From Allomuricauda sp. (GTDB lineage Bacteria; Bacteroidota; Bacteroidia; Flavobacteriales; Flavobacteriaceae): 64,000 bases of DNA. The stretch is from contig CP051244.1 of NCBI GenBank assembly GCA_017795045.1, forward strand, positions 732,584 through 796,583, read 5' to 3'. Both the position numbers and the translations under genes were made by a program. The notes under the pieces were generated by a model that saw only the letters and a list, made by a program, of their open reading frames with translations, ran no database searches and was not told where the DNA came from. Below are positions 34,362 to 44,243 of the stretch, piece after piece; within the stretch, counting starts at the first letter, position 1; each line of letters begins with the position of its first letter.

Positions 34362-35731
34362 TAGACAATTGCGTTGGTTTTAAGGAAAGCCTCGTTCAAT
34401 ATTTCCAAGGCTTTTTCCAGTTCTTCTTGTGATATGGTCAGTGGGGGGGATAATTGCAGTACGTTTCCTTTGGAAACCTTAAAGCTCAATCCCAATTTTA
34501 GACATTCGTACATGATTTCCTCAGCCTCCACAACAGCTTTTTCCTTGGTGGTCCTATTGGTGACCAGTTCTATACCCCAAAGCAAGCCCATGCCCCTTAC
34601 ATCGCCGATCAGGGAATATTTTCGGTGCAATTTGTACAGTGCATTTTTCAGAAAGGCTTCGTGGGTCTTTACTTTGTCCAAAAGGTTCTCTTCTTCGATG
34701 ATGTCAAGAACCGTCAAGCCGGCCATGGCCCCCAACGGACTTTTCTCGTGGGTGTAATGCCCCAAGGAGATATGCCCGAAAGTATTATATTCATCCCGAG
34801 TAACAATAGCGGCTTGGGGAATGATTCCTCCTCCCAATCCCTTACCAAGACAAAGGATGTCGGGTTCAATGCCATAGTGTTCAAAAGCGAACATTTTCCC
34901 GGTCCTTCCCAAAGCGATTGGAATTTCATCCAAAATCAATAAAACGCCATGCTTGGTACAAAGTTCGCGGGCCCCTTTCCAAAATTTTTCCGAAGGAATC
35001 TGCACATCGGTATTCCTGATAGTCTCCGCCAACAAGGCCCCTATCTGGTTGTCCTTGGAAAGTACGTACTCCAAATATTCCAGTGCTTTATCTTCATTTC
35101 CTTCAAAAATGCCCCTGTAGGTAATTGGGGGTGGAATGCGTTCCACACCGGGCATCAAAGGACCCATATGCTCCCTAAAAACCGATTCGCCCCCTACGCT
35201 GATGGCATCCAATGATGCCCCATGAAAGGAATCCCAAAACGAAACCACCTTGTGTTTTCCCGTAACGGCCCGTGCCAATTTCAAGGCAATGCCAATGGCC
35301 GAGCTCCCATTTGGGGTGAGCAACACCCTGTTGAGCCCTTTTGGGCAGACCGAGGCCAACTTTTCAGCAAATTGTATGGCCACCTCATTGGTGTACCTTC
35401 GGGTAGAAAAGGTCAATCCTTGTAATTGTTCGGTCAACCGCCCCACCAATTTGGGGTTGGAAAACCCAATTTGATGTACATTGTTTCCGTGGAAGTCAAG
35501 GTATTTTTTACCTGAAATGCTCTCAATGTATGAGCCTTCGCAGTTTTTCAACACATCCAAACAGGGCGTGGACATGGACTGGTGCAAAAAGTACTTGGCA
35601 TCCTTTTCCAACAGTTCCTTGGTCAGTTCATTCACATCCCCTTCTATCCATTGGCCTCTTGCCGAGGTTAGGTTGATATCTCCTTCCACAACATATTCCC
35701 CGCTGTGTCTATCTCGCTTTGTATGGTCCAT
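34361..35731 (-). CDS. pbfA: PbfA-like (R)-1-hydroxy-2-aminoethylphosphonate ammonia-lyase (class III PLP enzyme)
   Basis: A ~456-residue PLP enzyme of the class III aminotransferase fold. It has the PLP Lys in CLGKGLGGGIIPQA, the Asp of LILDEIPIALGRTG, and LTPNGSSAIGIALKLARAVTG. N-terminal GEYVVEGDINLTS and a loop with FHGNNVHQIG resemble the ammonia-lyase branch called PbfA, which converts (R)-1-hydroxy-2-aminoethylphosphonate to phosphonoacetaldehyde and ammonia. I chose the ATG at 35731 (MDHTKRDRHSGEY); it overlaps the end of the MBL gene by 23 bp, and 29 extra residues from 35818 read as non-protein. No signal: cytoplasmic. A generic aminotransferase is the alternative; the PhnX-like neighbour favours phosphonate. 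Confidence 0.78.
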   Translation of the reverse strand: MDHTKRDRHSGEYVVEGDINLTSARGQWIEGDVNELTKELLEKDAKYFLHQSMSTPCLDVLKNCEGSYIESISGKKYLDFHGNNVHQIGFSNPKLVGRLTEQLQGLTFSTRRYTNEVAIQFAEKLASVCPKGLNRVLLTPNGSSAIGIALKLARAVTGKHKVVSFWDSFHGASLDAISVGGESVFREHMGPLMPGVERIPPPITYRGIFEGNEDKALEYLEYVLSKDNQIGALLAETIRNTDVQIPSEKFWKGARELCTKHGVLLILDEIPIALGRTGKMFAFEHYGIEPDILCLGKGLGGGIIPQAAIVTRDEYNTFGHISLGHYTHEKSPLGAMAGLTVLDIIEEENLLDKVKTHEAFLKNALYKLHRKYSLIGDVRGMGLLWGIELVTNRTTKEKAVVEAEEIMYECLKLGLSFKVSKGNVLQLSPPLTISQEELEKALEILNEAFLKTNAIV

Positions 35732-36980
35732 ATTTTGCTCGTATTTTACGTTCTTCGGATGTGTCGTCCAACACATAAATATCGTACATGTTTCCGTTAT
35801 CGTACACCCGAACCACAATGTGTCCTTCCTGACTTTTATATTGATCCACCCTACCCCCTATGACATCCTTGGTCCCCTGAAGCATAATGGTGGAGAAAAT
35901 ATCACGCTCACCAGGGTAAAGTTGTTTTGAGGTGATTCTTCGCAGCACCTCCTCCCCCGGATGGTCCGCCGTCCAGTTTTGTTGTATCCATACCCGCGGC
36001 CTAATGGTGCGGACATAATACGCATTTTGGGAATCCCGATTGCCATGATGGTTCAGCGTAGCCACATCCACCGGGCCAATGACGGGTGCCACATGCGATT
36101 CAAGGGCGTTGAGGTCCGTTTGTCCCAACCCATCGATTCCCGCAATATCCCCTCCGGTAAAATAGTTGAATTTCCCATAATCTATTCTGATGCAATTGCT
36201 CAAGGGGTTTTCGCCGGGGTACTCACCTACTTTAAAAAGAGAATGGGTTTTAGTATCCTCTCCAGTCCAGATCACCCCATTGGAGGCAATGTTCCGAACG
36301 AAAAAATCAGGATAATCCTTTGGATTGTGCTTCAAAACGATTTGGTCCACGGCACCCACTTTCAAGGCTTCATTTTCCAATCCGTTTTCTTTGGATTGAT
36401 GGGCGATGAACTTCCAGTATTCCTTCAAAGTAGGAACCATGCCGTATTTATCCTTGGAGAAACGCTCCGTGGATTGCACTTTGGTATCCTTTAAATCCAA
36501 GGGAAAATCAAATCCCCGATCAATCAGTTTTTTGATGGGCAACAACGAACCCACTTCCATAATTCCAGTCAACTGATACCCTCCGGGTGCTATCTTTCGC
36601 AAAGAATCCACCTCACCAAAGTGGTCATCATGGTAATGGGTGATCAAGGCATAATCCAACTGCCTATTTTGGTTTTTGGGCACAAATCGATCTATATAAT
36701 CCACAATCCATTCGGGAGCAGATTTTGACCGATTGGGAGCCAGTTTTGCATTTCTATTTGATGTGGTCCTTGGGTGGGTCTCGGACATATCGCCAGCATC
36801 CACCAAAAGGGTTGTCCCATCCGGAAACACCATAAAAGCAGCATCTCCCCTACCCGTGTTGATGTGGTGGATATCCAAAAAACCAGGTTTCCAATTAGGT
36901 AATTGCGTGTCCTGTCCATGTGAAATCCAAACGGACAGGGCAAACATCAAAAAACCCAATTTTTTAAGGTTGAGGAACAT
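35709..36980 (-). CDS. Exported metallo-beta-lactamase-fold hydrolase (ComEC-type)
   Basis: A 423-residue protein: signal (1-22, ending SHGQ), MBL domain with DIHHINTGRGDAAFMV, the metal motif LITHYHDDHFGE near residue 112, and LNHHGNRDS late in the domain. This ComEC-like subgroup is often a phosphodiesterase or nuclease. Placed between two phosphatase-superfamily genes and PbfA, it probably cuts an ester of the extracellular substrate; the reaction is unknown. Start ATG 36980 is 3 bp after the previous gene's stop. Confidence 0.82.
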   Translation of the reverse strand: MFLNLKKLGFLMFALSVWISHGQDTQLPNWKPGFLDIHHINTGRGDAAFMVFPDGTTLLVDAGDMSETHPRTTSNRNAKLAPNRSKSAPEWIVDYIDRFVPKNQNRQLDYALITHYHDDHFGEVDSLRKIAPGGYQLTGIMEVGSLLPIKKLIDRGFDFPLDLKDTKVQSTERFSKDKYGMVPTLKEYWKFIAHQSKENGLENEALKVGAVDQIVLKHNPKDYPDFFVRNIASNGVIWTGEDTKTHSLFKVGEYPGENPLSNCIRIDYGKFNYFTGGDIAGIDGLGQTDLNALESHVAPVIGPVDVATLNHHGNRDSQNAYYVRTIRPRVWIQQNWTADHPGEEVLRRITSKQLYPGERDIFSTIMLQGTKDVIGGRVDQYKSQEGHIVVRVYDNGNMYDIYVLDDTSEERKIRAKYGPYKAR

Positions 36981-36983
36981 CTA

Positions 36984-38645
36984 TTACTTGACTCTGTATA
37001 ATTTATTCGCAGGAACAATCTGCTTGGGAACATCTTTTCCTTGATACTTTACATCCAAATGGTAGCCACCACCGCCATTGAAGAACTCCACACGAACTTC
37101 ATGACGTCCCTTGGCCAATTCCATGGTTCCGCTACGTTCCATTACTCCATGGTCCCCATCGTTGTCCACTACCAATGTCCCATTCACATAGAGTTTGCTG
37201 CCATCGTCACTGTTGGTAAAGAAGCTATACTTTCCTTCTTCTTCTATTTCTAAATAACTTTCCAATACCAAAGCAACCTGATCTTGTTGGATATCCGCAC
37301 CCATCGCCTGCTTATGCGAGAACTCCGTTACATACCCCTCCTTAATGGGTTTTAGGGTAGAGAAATCCGGAAGTTTCTCCATTTTTTCCCCATAGAATAT
37401 CTGAAACTTTACGGGGTCTTCCTTGGTTTTGGGGACAATCCTAAAATTGGCCTCGGCCATGGTGCTTGCCATGGCTCCATTTTGAAAAACAGCAGCTTTC
37501 AACACAGCCGTTTCCTTTAGATAGAAGGTGTCTTGGTACACCGAGCTGTTGGCCGCCGTTGGCACCTCACCACCCAGCACATAGCGAATTTCCCCACCAT
37601 TGTTCGGGTTTTGTATCACCACTGCCACGGAATCGGCCTTGAAAACTCCGCCTGCCGGCTCATAATGGCCCGCATCAGGGAGAATCTTTGGTTGGGTGAT
37701 CTGCTCTTTTCGCTTGTAGGTTAGTTTGGGTTTTTCATTTCCTATAAAAGCCCCTTTTACAGGTCTGCCAATCCATGCTTGCGGTGTTTGCAGTCCCATA
37801 GCGTAGGCCACAGTCGGGGCATTGTCGTATTGGTATACGGTTTCTTCAATTTCATAGCCTTTTTTCACCCCGGCTCCGTACATGATGAAGGGGATGGTCA
37901 TTTCTGCCAAACTCTCCCCGCCATGTCCATAACCCAATCCTCCATGATCGGCGGATACAATGAAAAGGGTCTTTTCAAACATCCCAGCTTCCTTGGTGGC
38001 CTTTACAATCTCAGTGATCAAGGAATCCGCTTTTGCCACAGAAGTGTAATATTCTCGGCTGCCATGACCCATACTGTGCCCGGCATGGTCCACATGGTCC
38101 AGATGTACAAACGTAAACTTGGGCGTGTGCTCCTTGATGTAGGCTATCGCATCTGTGGTAGTTCCGTCTTCGTGGTCACCATTGATATCAAAGTCAACAT
38201 CGTCCTTTTCAAACAATCGTCCAAAACCGTCCCAATCGTAAATGGCACCCACATGGGCTTCGGGCTGTTGGTCCTTGAACAAGGTAAAGATGGTAGGAAA
38301 GGTTCCGTTCTCGGTGGCTACGACCGGAGGCAATTGATGGTCAAATTTCTCCCATCCGTTGGAAGTGATCCCATGCTGCTCCGTATCGGCACCCATGATC
38401 ATACTGGCCCAGTTGGGACTGGAACTCGAGGGGAGTACCGACCTTGCCTGCATGGTTGCAGCTCCATTTTGCACCATGGAGTCCAACATGGGGGTATTTG
38501 CATTTCTGATACCATCCGGACTCATCCCATCCACTCCAATCACAACCACGTGATCTATGGTGAATCCTTTTTTATCCGTTTTGTCACAGGCAAAAACCAA
38601 GACGGCCAACAGAAACAAACAAAGTGCTTTTTTTATCATGGTCAT
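36984..38645 (-). CDS. Lipoprotein phosphodiesterase/phosphatase (NPP-like) with PA14 domain
   Basis: A 553-residue lipoprotein (lipobox FAC, Cys20). Alkaline-phosphatase-superfamily domain (about 30-310): VVIGVDGMSPDGI (Asp), nucleophile region VLPSSSSPNWASMIMG, LDHVDHAGHSMGHGS, SADHGGLGYGHGG. Then a beta linker (about 330-420) and a PA14-like carbohydrate-binding domain (about 425-550, SFFTNSDDGSKLYVNGTLVV). PA14 in such enzymes binds glycans, so the substrate may be a phosphonate- or phosphate-decorated glycan or glycolipid. 71 bp after the SusD gene. Confidence 0.84.
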   Translation of the reverse strand: MTMIKKALCLFLLAVLVFACDKTDKKGFTIDHVVVIGVDGMSPDGIRNANTPMLDSMVQNGAATMQARSVLPSSSSPNWASMIMGADTEQHGITSNGWEKFDHQLPPVVATENGTFPTIFTLFKDQQPEAHVGAIYDWDGFGRLFEKDDVDFDINGDHEDGTTTDAIAYIKEHTPKFTFVHLDHVDHAGHSMGHGSREYYTSVAKADSLITEIVKATKEAGMFEKTLFIVSADHGGLGYGHGGESLAEMTIPFIMYGAGVKKGYEIEETVYQYDNAPTVAYAMGLQTPQAWIGRPVKGAFIGNEKPKLTYKRKEQITQPKILPDAGHYEPAGGVFKADSVAVVIQNPNNGGEIRYVLGGEVPTAANSSVYQDTFYLKETAVLKAAVFQNGAMASTMAEANFRIVPKTKEDPVKFQIFYGEKMEKLPDFSTLKPIKEGYVTEFSHKQAMGADIQQDQVALVLESYLEIEEEGKYSFFTNSDDGSKLYVNGTLVVDNDGDHGVMERSGTMELAKGRHEVRVEFFNGGGGYHLDVKYQGKDVPKQIVPANKLYRVK

Positions 38646-38716
38646 AAGTCTTAAATAGCAAAGGCTGCCCCGTTAAGAGGCAACCGTTTGCTCGCTGAAA
38701 TGAATGAATTCTTCTA

Positions 38717-40165
38717 CTAATACCGGGTTCCGGTTTCCCACCAGCCTTTTGTATTTATATTGTCTCCCTCTCCGCCCATGGCGCTTACGGCACCGTCATA
38801 ATTGGCCTTGTTCAGGGTTTGTTCCGATGAAGGATAAAGGAAACGAACGGGATATCTTCCTCCGTTCAAATCGTCTTGACCTGTTTCCAATGCAGGCATT
38901 CCTGTTCTTCTGTAATCCATCCAACCTTGATAGTCCACATTCCAAAGGGCAATGGTCTTTTGGGTCAACAAAAGCTCCAAGGTGCCATCGTATTGCACTT
39001 CGGATTCCAACAAATAGGCTTCGATATCGGCATCATCAACCCCCCAATAGGAAAGGCTCGCCCTAATTCCCTCATTGTAATAGTTCTCCGCGTTTCCAGT
39101 AATGATCCCTCTTTCGGCAGCTTCTGCCAAAATGAACTGTACTTCCGAGTTTTTCATGATGAAAGCTTCGGCTTGAGTGGCAGAAAAGTAAAACAACTCC
39201 ACATCCAACCTGCTTGGACTAAACTCATCATCATAGGCACGGGCATTGTCCTGATTCAGTCCAATTGGAATACCTACCCAATCACCATCACTGTTTCTAT
39301 CGAACCAAATATCCAAACGTGGATCATTAAAGCGTTCAAAATAATCCAACAAGGTGGTACACAAGCTTTTCTCGTCAAATCCACCAATACGGCCAGTACT
39401 CTGCGGCCAAGAGTCTGTGTTGGAGGTTCCACTGTATACCAATACGGCATTGTCCGCATTGGAATCGATATAGTTTCCTGCATTGACAATGGACTGCATT
39501 TCGGCAGAAACGTCCCTACGTTTTGAAATCCGCATTAAATAGCGAAGTCTCAATGAGTTTGCCAACTTTCTCCATTTGGTGGCATCCCCATTGAAGATCA
39601 CATCTCCTGAAGAACCTGCAATTGCCTCTCCTTTTGCCAGTGCGGCATCTGCATCGGCCAAATCTTGCAATACCCCATTATAAACGGTTTCTTGATCATC
39701 ATATACCGGAGTAAATATTCCATCTGACTTACCAGACATCGCTTCAGAGTAAGGAACATGTCCGTACAAGTCGGTCAGGTTGGCAAAACTAAGGGCCCTC
39801 ATGGTAAGGGCTATCCCTTCATAGGTTGCATTTTGGGTGCCCTCTGCCCTGGATATTTCCAAAATATCGTTGATTTCCGGCAAGTAATTGTAGAAGAAAT
39901 TCCACATGCCTTGATCTCCCCAATCAAATTGGCTAAACCCAGGAAAGTTGTTCTTGGCCATCAATTGGGTAATGGTGTTTCCATCGCTGTAGCCCTCTTG
40001 TGTAAGTGTTCTGGTAATTTCCGAGGTCACGGTGGATACCAGTAAGTTGGCACTTACCTGCTCCGGGGCATTGGGGTTCATATTGATTTCTTCAAAGTTT
40101 TCGGTACAGGACACCATTAGGGTTCCCGCTAGAAATATTGACGCTATGATGTTTGATGTCTTCAT
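38717..40165 (-). CDS. SusD/RagB-family surface nutrient-binding lipoprotein
   Basis: A 482-residue lipoprotein (lipobox VSC, Cys20) of the SusD-like_2 type with TPR-like helices; segments GIALTMRALSFANLTDLYG and ILAEAAERGIITGNAENYYN are typical. It caps the SusC channel and binds the substrate at the surface. It starts 20 bp after the susC-like stop. No glycoside hydrolase is encoded in the operon, so this pair serves a non-saccharide or phosph(on)ylated substrate. Confidence 0.92.
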   Translation of the reverse strand: MKTSNIIASIFLAGTLMVSCTENFEEINMNPNAPEQVSANLLVSTVTSEITRTLTQEGYSDGNTITQLMAKNNFPGFSQFDWGDQGMWNFFYNYLPEINDILEISRAEGTQNATYEGIALTMRALSFANLTDLYGHVPYSEAMSGKSDGIFTPVYDDQETVYNGVLQDLADADAALAKGEAIAGSSGDVIFNGDATKWRKLANSLRLRYLMRISKRRDVSAEMQSIVNAGNYIDSNADNAVLVYSGTSNTDSWPQSTGRIGGFDEKSLCTTLLDYFERFNDPRLDIWFDRNSDGDWVGIPIGLNQDNARAYDDEFSPSRLDVELFYFSATQAEAFIMKNSEVQFILAEAAERGIITGNAENYYNEGIRASLSYWGVDDADIEAYLLESEVQYDGTLELLLTQKTIALWNVDYQGWMDYRRTGMPALETGQDDLNGGRYPVRFLYPSSEQTLNKANYDGAVSAMGGEGDNINTKGWWETGTRY

Positions 40166-40185
40166 CTTTTTTTCGTCTTGACTAT

Positions 40186-43100
40186 TTAAAATTCTACATT
40201 AAGGTTCAGTCCAAAACTTCTGGTACTGGGCAGGGCCATATCTTCTACACCGGGCACAATATTGCCTCCGGAGAAAGAAATGGTCTCAGGATCTACGTGG
40301 TCGTTTTCTGTCCACAAAGCAAGGTTTCGGCCAACAAGTGAAATGGTAGCTGACCTAATCGGGGTTCTTTCCAACAATTTACTTGGGAAGGTATATCCCA
40401 ACTTCACTTCACGAAGTTTCACATAGGTAGCATCGAACATTGAGCTTTGCTCATTGCCCCTGTTATACACATGGGAATAGTAGTTGGATGCGGCCACACT
40501 TTGCGTATTGGGCGTATAGCTTCCATTACCATTATCAATTACCCCTTGTGCAACGATACCAGTCTCACGTCCAGGTACTGTAAAATCCAACATCCCAGTT
40601 GTACCTCCAATGGCAACGGTCCTTGAGTGGTACACACCACCTTGTCTCCAATCGAAAAGGAATCCGAACCTGAAGTTTTTGTACTGGAAGCTGTTTTGGA
40701 AACCTACCATAAAATCTGGATTGTAGTTTCCAAGATTGCGTAGTTCATTGCTTCGGATGGGCAAGCCAGAACTCTCATCGATGATCCACTGTCCATAGTA
40801 GGGACTACTCTTATCGGTAACCTGCTCAAATCCGGTTCCGTAGAGATCTCCCATTCGCTCCCCCACTTCGGCCACCACTTGCAGGTAGTTCTCTTTTACC
40901 AAATAGCTGGTAAGTCCATCGGTAAGTTCTTTAACCTCTCCACGGTTGGCGGTAAAGTTGATGTTGGTATCCCAACTAAAGCTATTGGTCTTGACAGGAG
41001 TTGCACTCAATGTCACCTCAATACCTTTATTCTCCACTTCACCGGCGTTGATGATCCTTGATCCATATCCTGAAGTGTTGGAAACCGGAAGGGAAAGAAT
41101 CTGGTTATCCGTAACCGACATGTAAGCTGCAACATCCAAACCTAGACGACTTTGGAAAAATCGCAAATCGGCTCCCACTTCAAACGAGTTGGTCCTTTCC
41201 GGTTTTAGGTCTGCCAGTTTCAATTCTGAAGGCGAATACGCCCTGGAGAATCCATTAAAGGTGTTTCCAAAACCATAGGTGGCAGCCAAGTTGTAAGGAT
41301 CGGTATCGTTACCCACGCTGGCCCATCCTCCTCGGATTTTGGCAAAACTGATGGCCCTTGGCATTTCAAACATATCGGAAAGGATGAAACTCAATCCAAC
41401 CGAAGGATAGAAATAGCTATTGTTTCCATCAGGCAAAGTGGACGACCAATCGTTACGGGCAGTCACATCCAAGAAGGCATAGTCCTTATAGGAAACGTTT
41501 GAAAAGGCATAGAGACTGTTCACCGTAAATTTGCTGTCGTAATCACTCTGTGTCAAAGGCTCGGCGGCATTACCAAAATTGTAGATGCCGGGAATGGACA
41601 ATGAGTTGGCACTGATACGCTGATATCTGTTCTTTGCCGAACGATGGTTGGCCCCCATGGAGATCCCAAAGTCAAAATCCTCGTTCAACTCCTTGTTATA
41701 GGCCAATAGGAAATCCGTGTTCTGCTCGTAAGCATAGATGTAGTCCTCACGATACTGCCCATTTGGGAATCGCTGGGTTGAAAAAGCCCTTTTGCGCATA
41801 TCCAGTTCATTGGAATAATCAAACCCGGAGCGCAACATAAAGCTCAAATCCTTGGTCAATTTCAAATCGGCCCGCAAGTTGGTGATCACACGGTCCTTGT
41901 TAAAGGCGTTTGTGTTTTCAAAAACCGTAAAGAACGGGTTGTCATGGTAGTTATAGTTGTAGTTGTACTGTTGTACATTTTCCAAACCGGGCTGCCAGTA
42001 ATCCCTTAGCCCGTTCATGTCTATATGACGACCGAACCAGATCCATAGGTACATTACGTTTTCCGTTCCATAAGAGTTGTTGGGACGGTTCCTTGAATTG
42101 GAATTGATATAGTTCATGGACCCAGTTACCTTTAACCAATCAGTCAGGTTATAGGTTCCGTTCACTTGGTAGGAACGTCTTTTAAAGTTGGAGTTTGGAA
42201 TAACGCTCTCGCTCTGCAAATCGGTGAAAGACACCCTGAAATTTCCATCCTCATTACCCCCGGTCAATGCAATGTTGTTGCTCATGGTAAACCCAGTCCT
42301 GAAGAAATCATCAATATTGCTTGAATGCGGTGAAAAAGGAGTCGCAATGATTTCATCCGCGAAAGTACCATCAGGATTTCTAGGTCTTACATGTACGTCC
42401 CCGGCACGCAATCCACTGCTGGTAGGGCTGTCATGCTGTGGAATCAGTTGTCCATCCAAGGCAGGACCCCAGCTTTCATCCACATGGTCATTGACCCCTC
42501 CGGTCAAGGAACGGTTCTGACCTCCATCATTAAAGGCAAATTGTCCACCAGACCCCTGTCCGTATCTATTTTGATATTTAGGCAAGGTCAACAAGTCCTC
42601 AAAAGTGGTGTTATTGGTATATGAAACACCGATACCTCTTGTACCTCTTCCCGATTTTGTAGTGATAAGGACAACCCCATTGGCACCCCTTGAACCATAA
42701 AGTGCGGTTGCATTGGGACCTTTCAATACGGTCATGGTCTCCACATCATCTGGGTTGATGTCCATGGCGCCATTACCGTAATCCACTTCCATGTTACCTT
42801 CGGAACCACGACTGCTCACATTATTATTGATAGGAATACCATCCACCACAAATAAAGGAGAGTTGGCATTGGGGCTAGGATTCAATGAATTTTCCCCACG
42901 GATGATGATCTGCGAGGAAGATCCCACACCAGAATTCCCTCCAGTGACCTGAACCCCTGCCATTTTACCGGCAAGCGAGTTGACCACGTTGGTTTCCTTA
43001 GCCTCGGAAATCTCTTCTCCAGAAACTTTTTGAACGGCATAGGCCAATTTCTTGGTCTCCCTTTTAATACCCAAAGCCGTAACCACTACTTCGTCCAATT

Positions 43101-43395
43101 GCTGCGAATCGGGTTGCAGCATAATGGTTGCCGTTGTTTTTCCCGAAGGATCAAATTCTTGGGCTATATACCCTATATAGGAAACTACCAAAATTCCACC
43201 TTCCTGGGGAATTCCAATTTCAAAGTTTCCATCAAAATCTGCAGCCACCCCTACGGTGCTACCTTTCACAACAACCGATGCCCCAGGCAACGGTACACTG
43301 TTTTCATCCACAACCGTACCTGAAAATGTGGTTTGGGAATAGCCGACAATACTTACGGTAAAGGCAAGTATAAACGCTACGAATGCTTTTTTCAT
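40186..43395 (-). CDS. SusC/RagA-family TonB-dependent transporter
   Basis: A 1069-residue outer-membrane transporter: signal (1-20, GYSQ), carboxypeptidase-like domain (about 22-100), TonB-linked plug with VLKGPNATALYGSRGANGVVLIT (about 215-240), and the barrel with aromatic end (LNLNVEF). Size and features are those of SusC. First gene of the seven-gene operon; the divergent XRE-cupin regulator is 278 bp away with a palindromic operator candidate between. Confidence 0.94.
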   Translation of the reverse strand: MKKAFVAFILAFTVSIVGYSQTTFSGTVVDENSVPLPGASVVVKGSTVGVAADFDGNFEIGIPQEGGILVVSYIGYIAQEFDPSGKTTATIMLQPDSQQLDEVVVTALGIKRETKKLAYAVQKVSGEEISEAKETNVVNSLAGKMAGVQVTGGNSGVGSSSQIIIRGENSLNPSPNANSPLFVVDGIPINNNVSSRGSEGNMEVDYGNGAMDINPDDVETMTVLKGPNATALYGSRGANGVVLITTKSGRGTRGIGVSYTNNTTFEDLLTLPKYQNRYGQGSGGQFAFNDGGQNRSLTGGVNDHVDESWGPALDGQLIPQHDSPTSSGLRAGDVHVRPRNPDGTFADEIIATPFSPHSSNIDDFFRTGFTMSNNIALTGGNEDGNFRVSFTDLQSESVIPNSNFKRRSYQVNGTYNLTDWLKVTGSMNYINSNSRNRPNNSYGTENVMYLWIWFGRHIDMNGLRDYWQPGLENVQQYNYNYNYHDNPFFTVFENTNAFNKDRVITNLRADLKLTKDLSFMLRSGFDYSNELDMRKRAFSTQRFPNGQYREDYIYAYEQNTDFLLAYNKELNEDFDFGISMGANHRSAKNRYQRISANSLSIPGIYNFGNAAEPLTQSDYDSKFTVNSLYAFSNVSYKDYAFLDVTARNDWSSTLPDGNNSYFYPSVGLSFILSDMFEMPRAISFAKIRGGWASVGNDTDPYNLAATYGFGNTFNGFSRAYSPSELKLADLKPERTNSFEVGADLRFFQSRLGLDVAAYMSVTDNQILSLPVSNTSGYGSRIINAGEVENKGIEVTLSATPVKTNSFSWDTNINFTANRGEVKELTDGLTSYLVKENYLQVVAEVGERMGDLYGTGFEQVTDKSSPYYGQWIIDESSGLPIRSNELRNLGNYNPDFMVGFQNSFQYKNFRFGFLFDWRQGGVYHSRTVAIGGTTGMLDFTVPGRETGIVAQGVIDNGNGSYTPNTQSVAASNYYSHVYNRGNEQSSMFDATYVKLREVKLGYTFPSKLLERTPIRSATISLVGRNLALWTENDHVDPETISFSGGNIVPGVEDMALPSTRSFGLNLNVEF

Positions 43396-43511
43396 TTGTT
43401 GAATATTTGTAAAATTTGGTTAATTATTTATCAACAAATATCCAACACCAGCGTTAAGGCACGCAGTTGAACAGATTAAAAAAAAGATATGGAAAGGTTA
43501 AAAGAATCGGC

Positions 43512-43532
43512 ATAATGTTAGCTAAACATTAT
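43512..43532. promoter_or_regulatory. 21-bp interrupted palindrome between susC-like operon and XRE-cupin gene
   Basis: ATAATGTT-N5-AACATTAT (spacer AGCTA): 8-bp perfect arms. A second, shorter inverted repeat TTAAC-N5-GTTAA lies at 43593-43607. Both are in the divergent promoter region of the transporter operon and its presumed regulator, so they are good operator candidates. Confidence 0.55.
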
Positions 43533-43673
43533 TTACAAATATTCAATTTTTGTGGTATCTTGCGCTGTGTGAACACCTTAATATATCACTGTTTAACAAT
43601 AGGTTAAGAAACATAGTTTGATTTGTTCCTTTTTCCAAAATATTATAAATACTAAAACACACAAGGTTAAGTT

Positions 43674-44243
43674 ATGATGGATGATTATCTCATAGGCATT
43701 GGCAAACGCATCAAGGAAATACGGAGAGGCAACAAAAAGACCATTAGTGACGTTGCGATCCAGGCGGGAGTGACCGCTGGGTTGATTTCACGTATAGAAA
43801 ATGGAAGGACCATCCCTTCCTTGCCTGTATTTTTAAAAATTGTAGGGGCTTTGGAAACCGAGATGATCGATTTCTTCGATGGTATGCCCAAGGTCAACGG
43901 GCACAACTTTTTGGTGTCGCGGAAAGAAGAACAGACCATCATTGAAAAAGAGGACGAAGCCATTGGATTTACCTACAATTACATCTTTGGCAAACAATTG
44001 AATTCCGTTGGTTTTGAAAGTGTGCTCCTAGAGGTACAACCCAACTCTGAACGGGAAAAAGTAATCACCGATGCCTTTGAGTTCAAATACATTCTTACCG
44101 GTGAGTGTGCTTACGTCATTGGAGACCAGGAAGTACTTTTGAAGGAAGGGGATTCCATCTTTTTCGATGGAAGGATTCCCCATGTTCCCATCAACAGGGG
44201 CAAAGTTCCTTCAAAGATGTTGGTGGTCTATTTCTTTATCTAA
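43674..44243 (+). CDS. XRE-family regulator with C-terminal cupin sensor domain
   Basis: A 189-residue regulator: helix-turn-helix (about 8-62, TISDVAIQAGVTAGLISRIENGR) and a cupin-type double-stranded beta-helix (about 110-185, VLLKEGDSIFFDGRIPHVP). XRE-cupin proteins regulate catabolic genes and bind small ligands in the cupin. It stands between the two phosphonate operons and is divergent from SusC; its stop overlaps the stop of the PhnX-like gene by 4 bp. Likely ligand: an aminophosphonate or its aldehyde; inferred from position only. Confidence 0.86.
   Translation: MMDDYLIGIGKRIKEIRRGNKKTISDVAIQAGVTAGLISRIENGRTIPSLPVFLKIVGALETEMIDFFDGMPKVNGHNFLVSRKEEQTIIEKEDEAIGFTYNYIFGKQLNSVGFESVLLEVQPNSEREKVITDAFEFKYILTGECAYVIGDQEVLLKEGDSIFFDGRIPHVPINRGKVPSKMLVVYFFI

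Noticed and set aside
34361..35731. Plain 4-aminobutyrate- or acetylornithine-type aminotransferase
   Set aside because: The class III fold fits these too, but the N-terminal features and the PhnX-like and TIGR03364-type genes nearby favour the PbfA lyase. Kept as the alternative.
38717..43395. SusCD pair read as a polysaccharide utilisation locus
   Set aside because: No glycoside hydrolase or polysaccharide lyase gene lies in or near the operon. The enzymes present are phosphatase-superfamily hydrolases and phosphonate-type enzymes.
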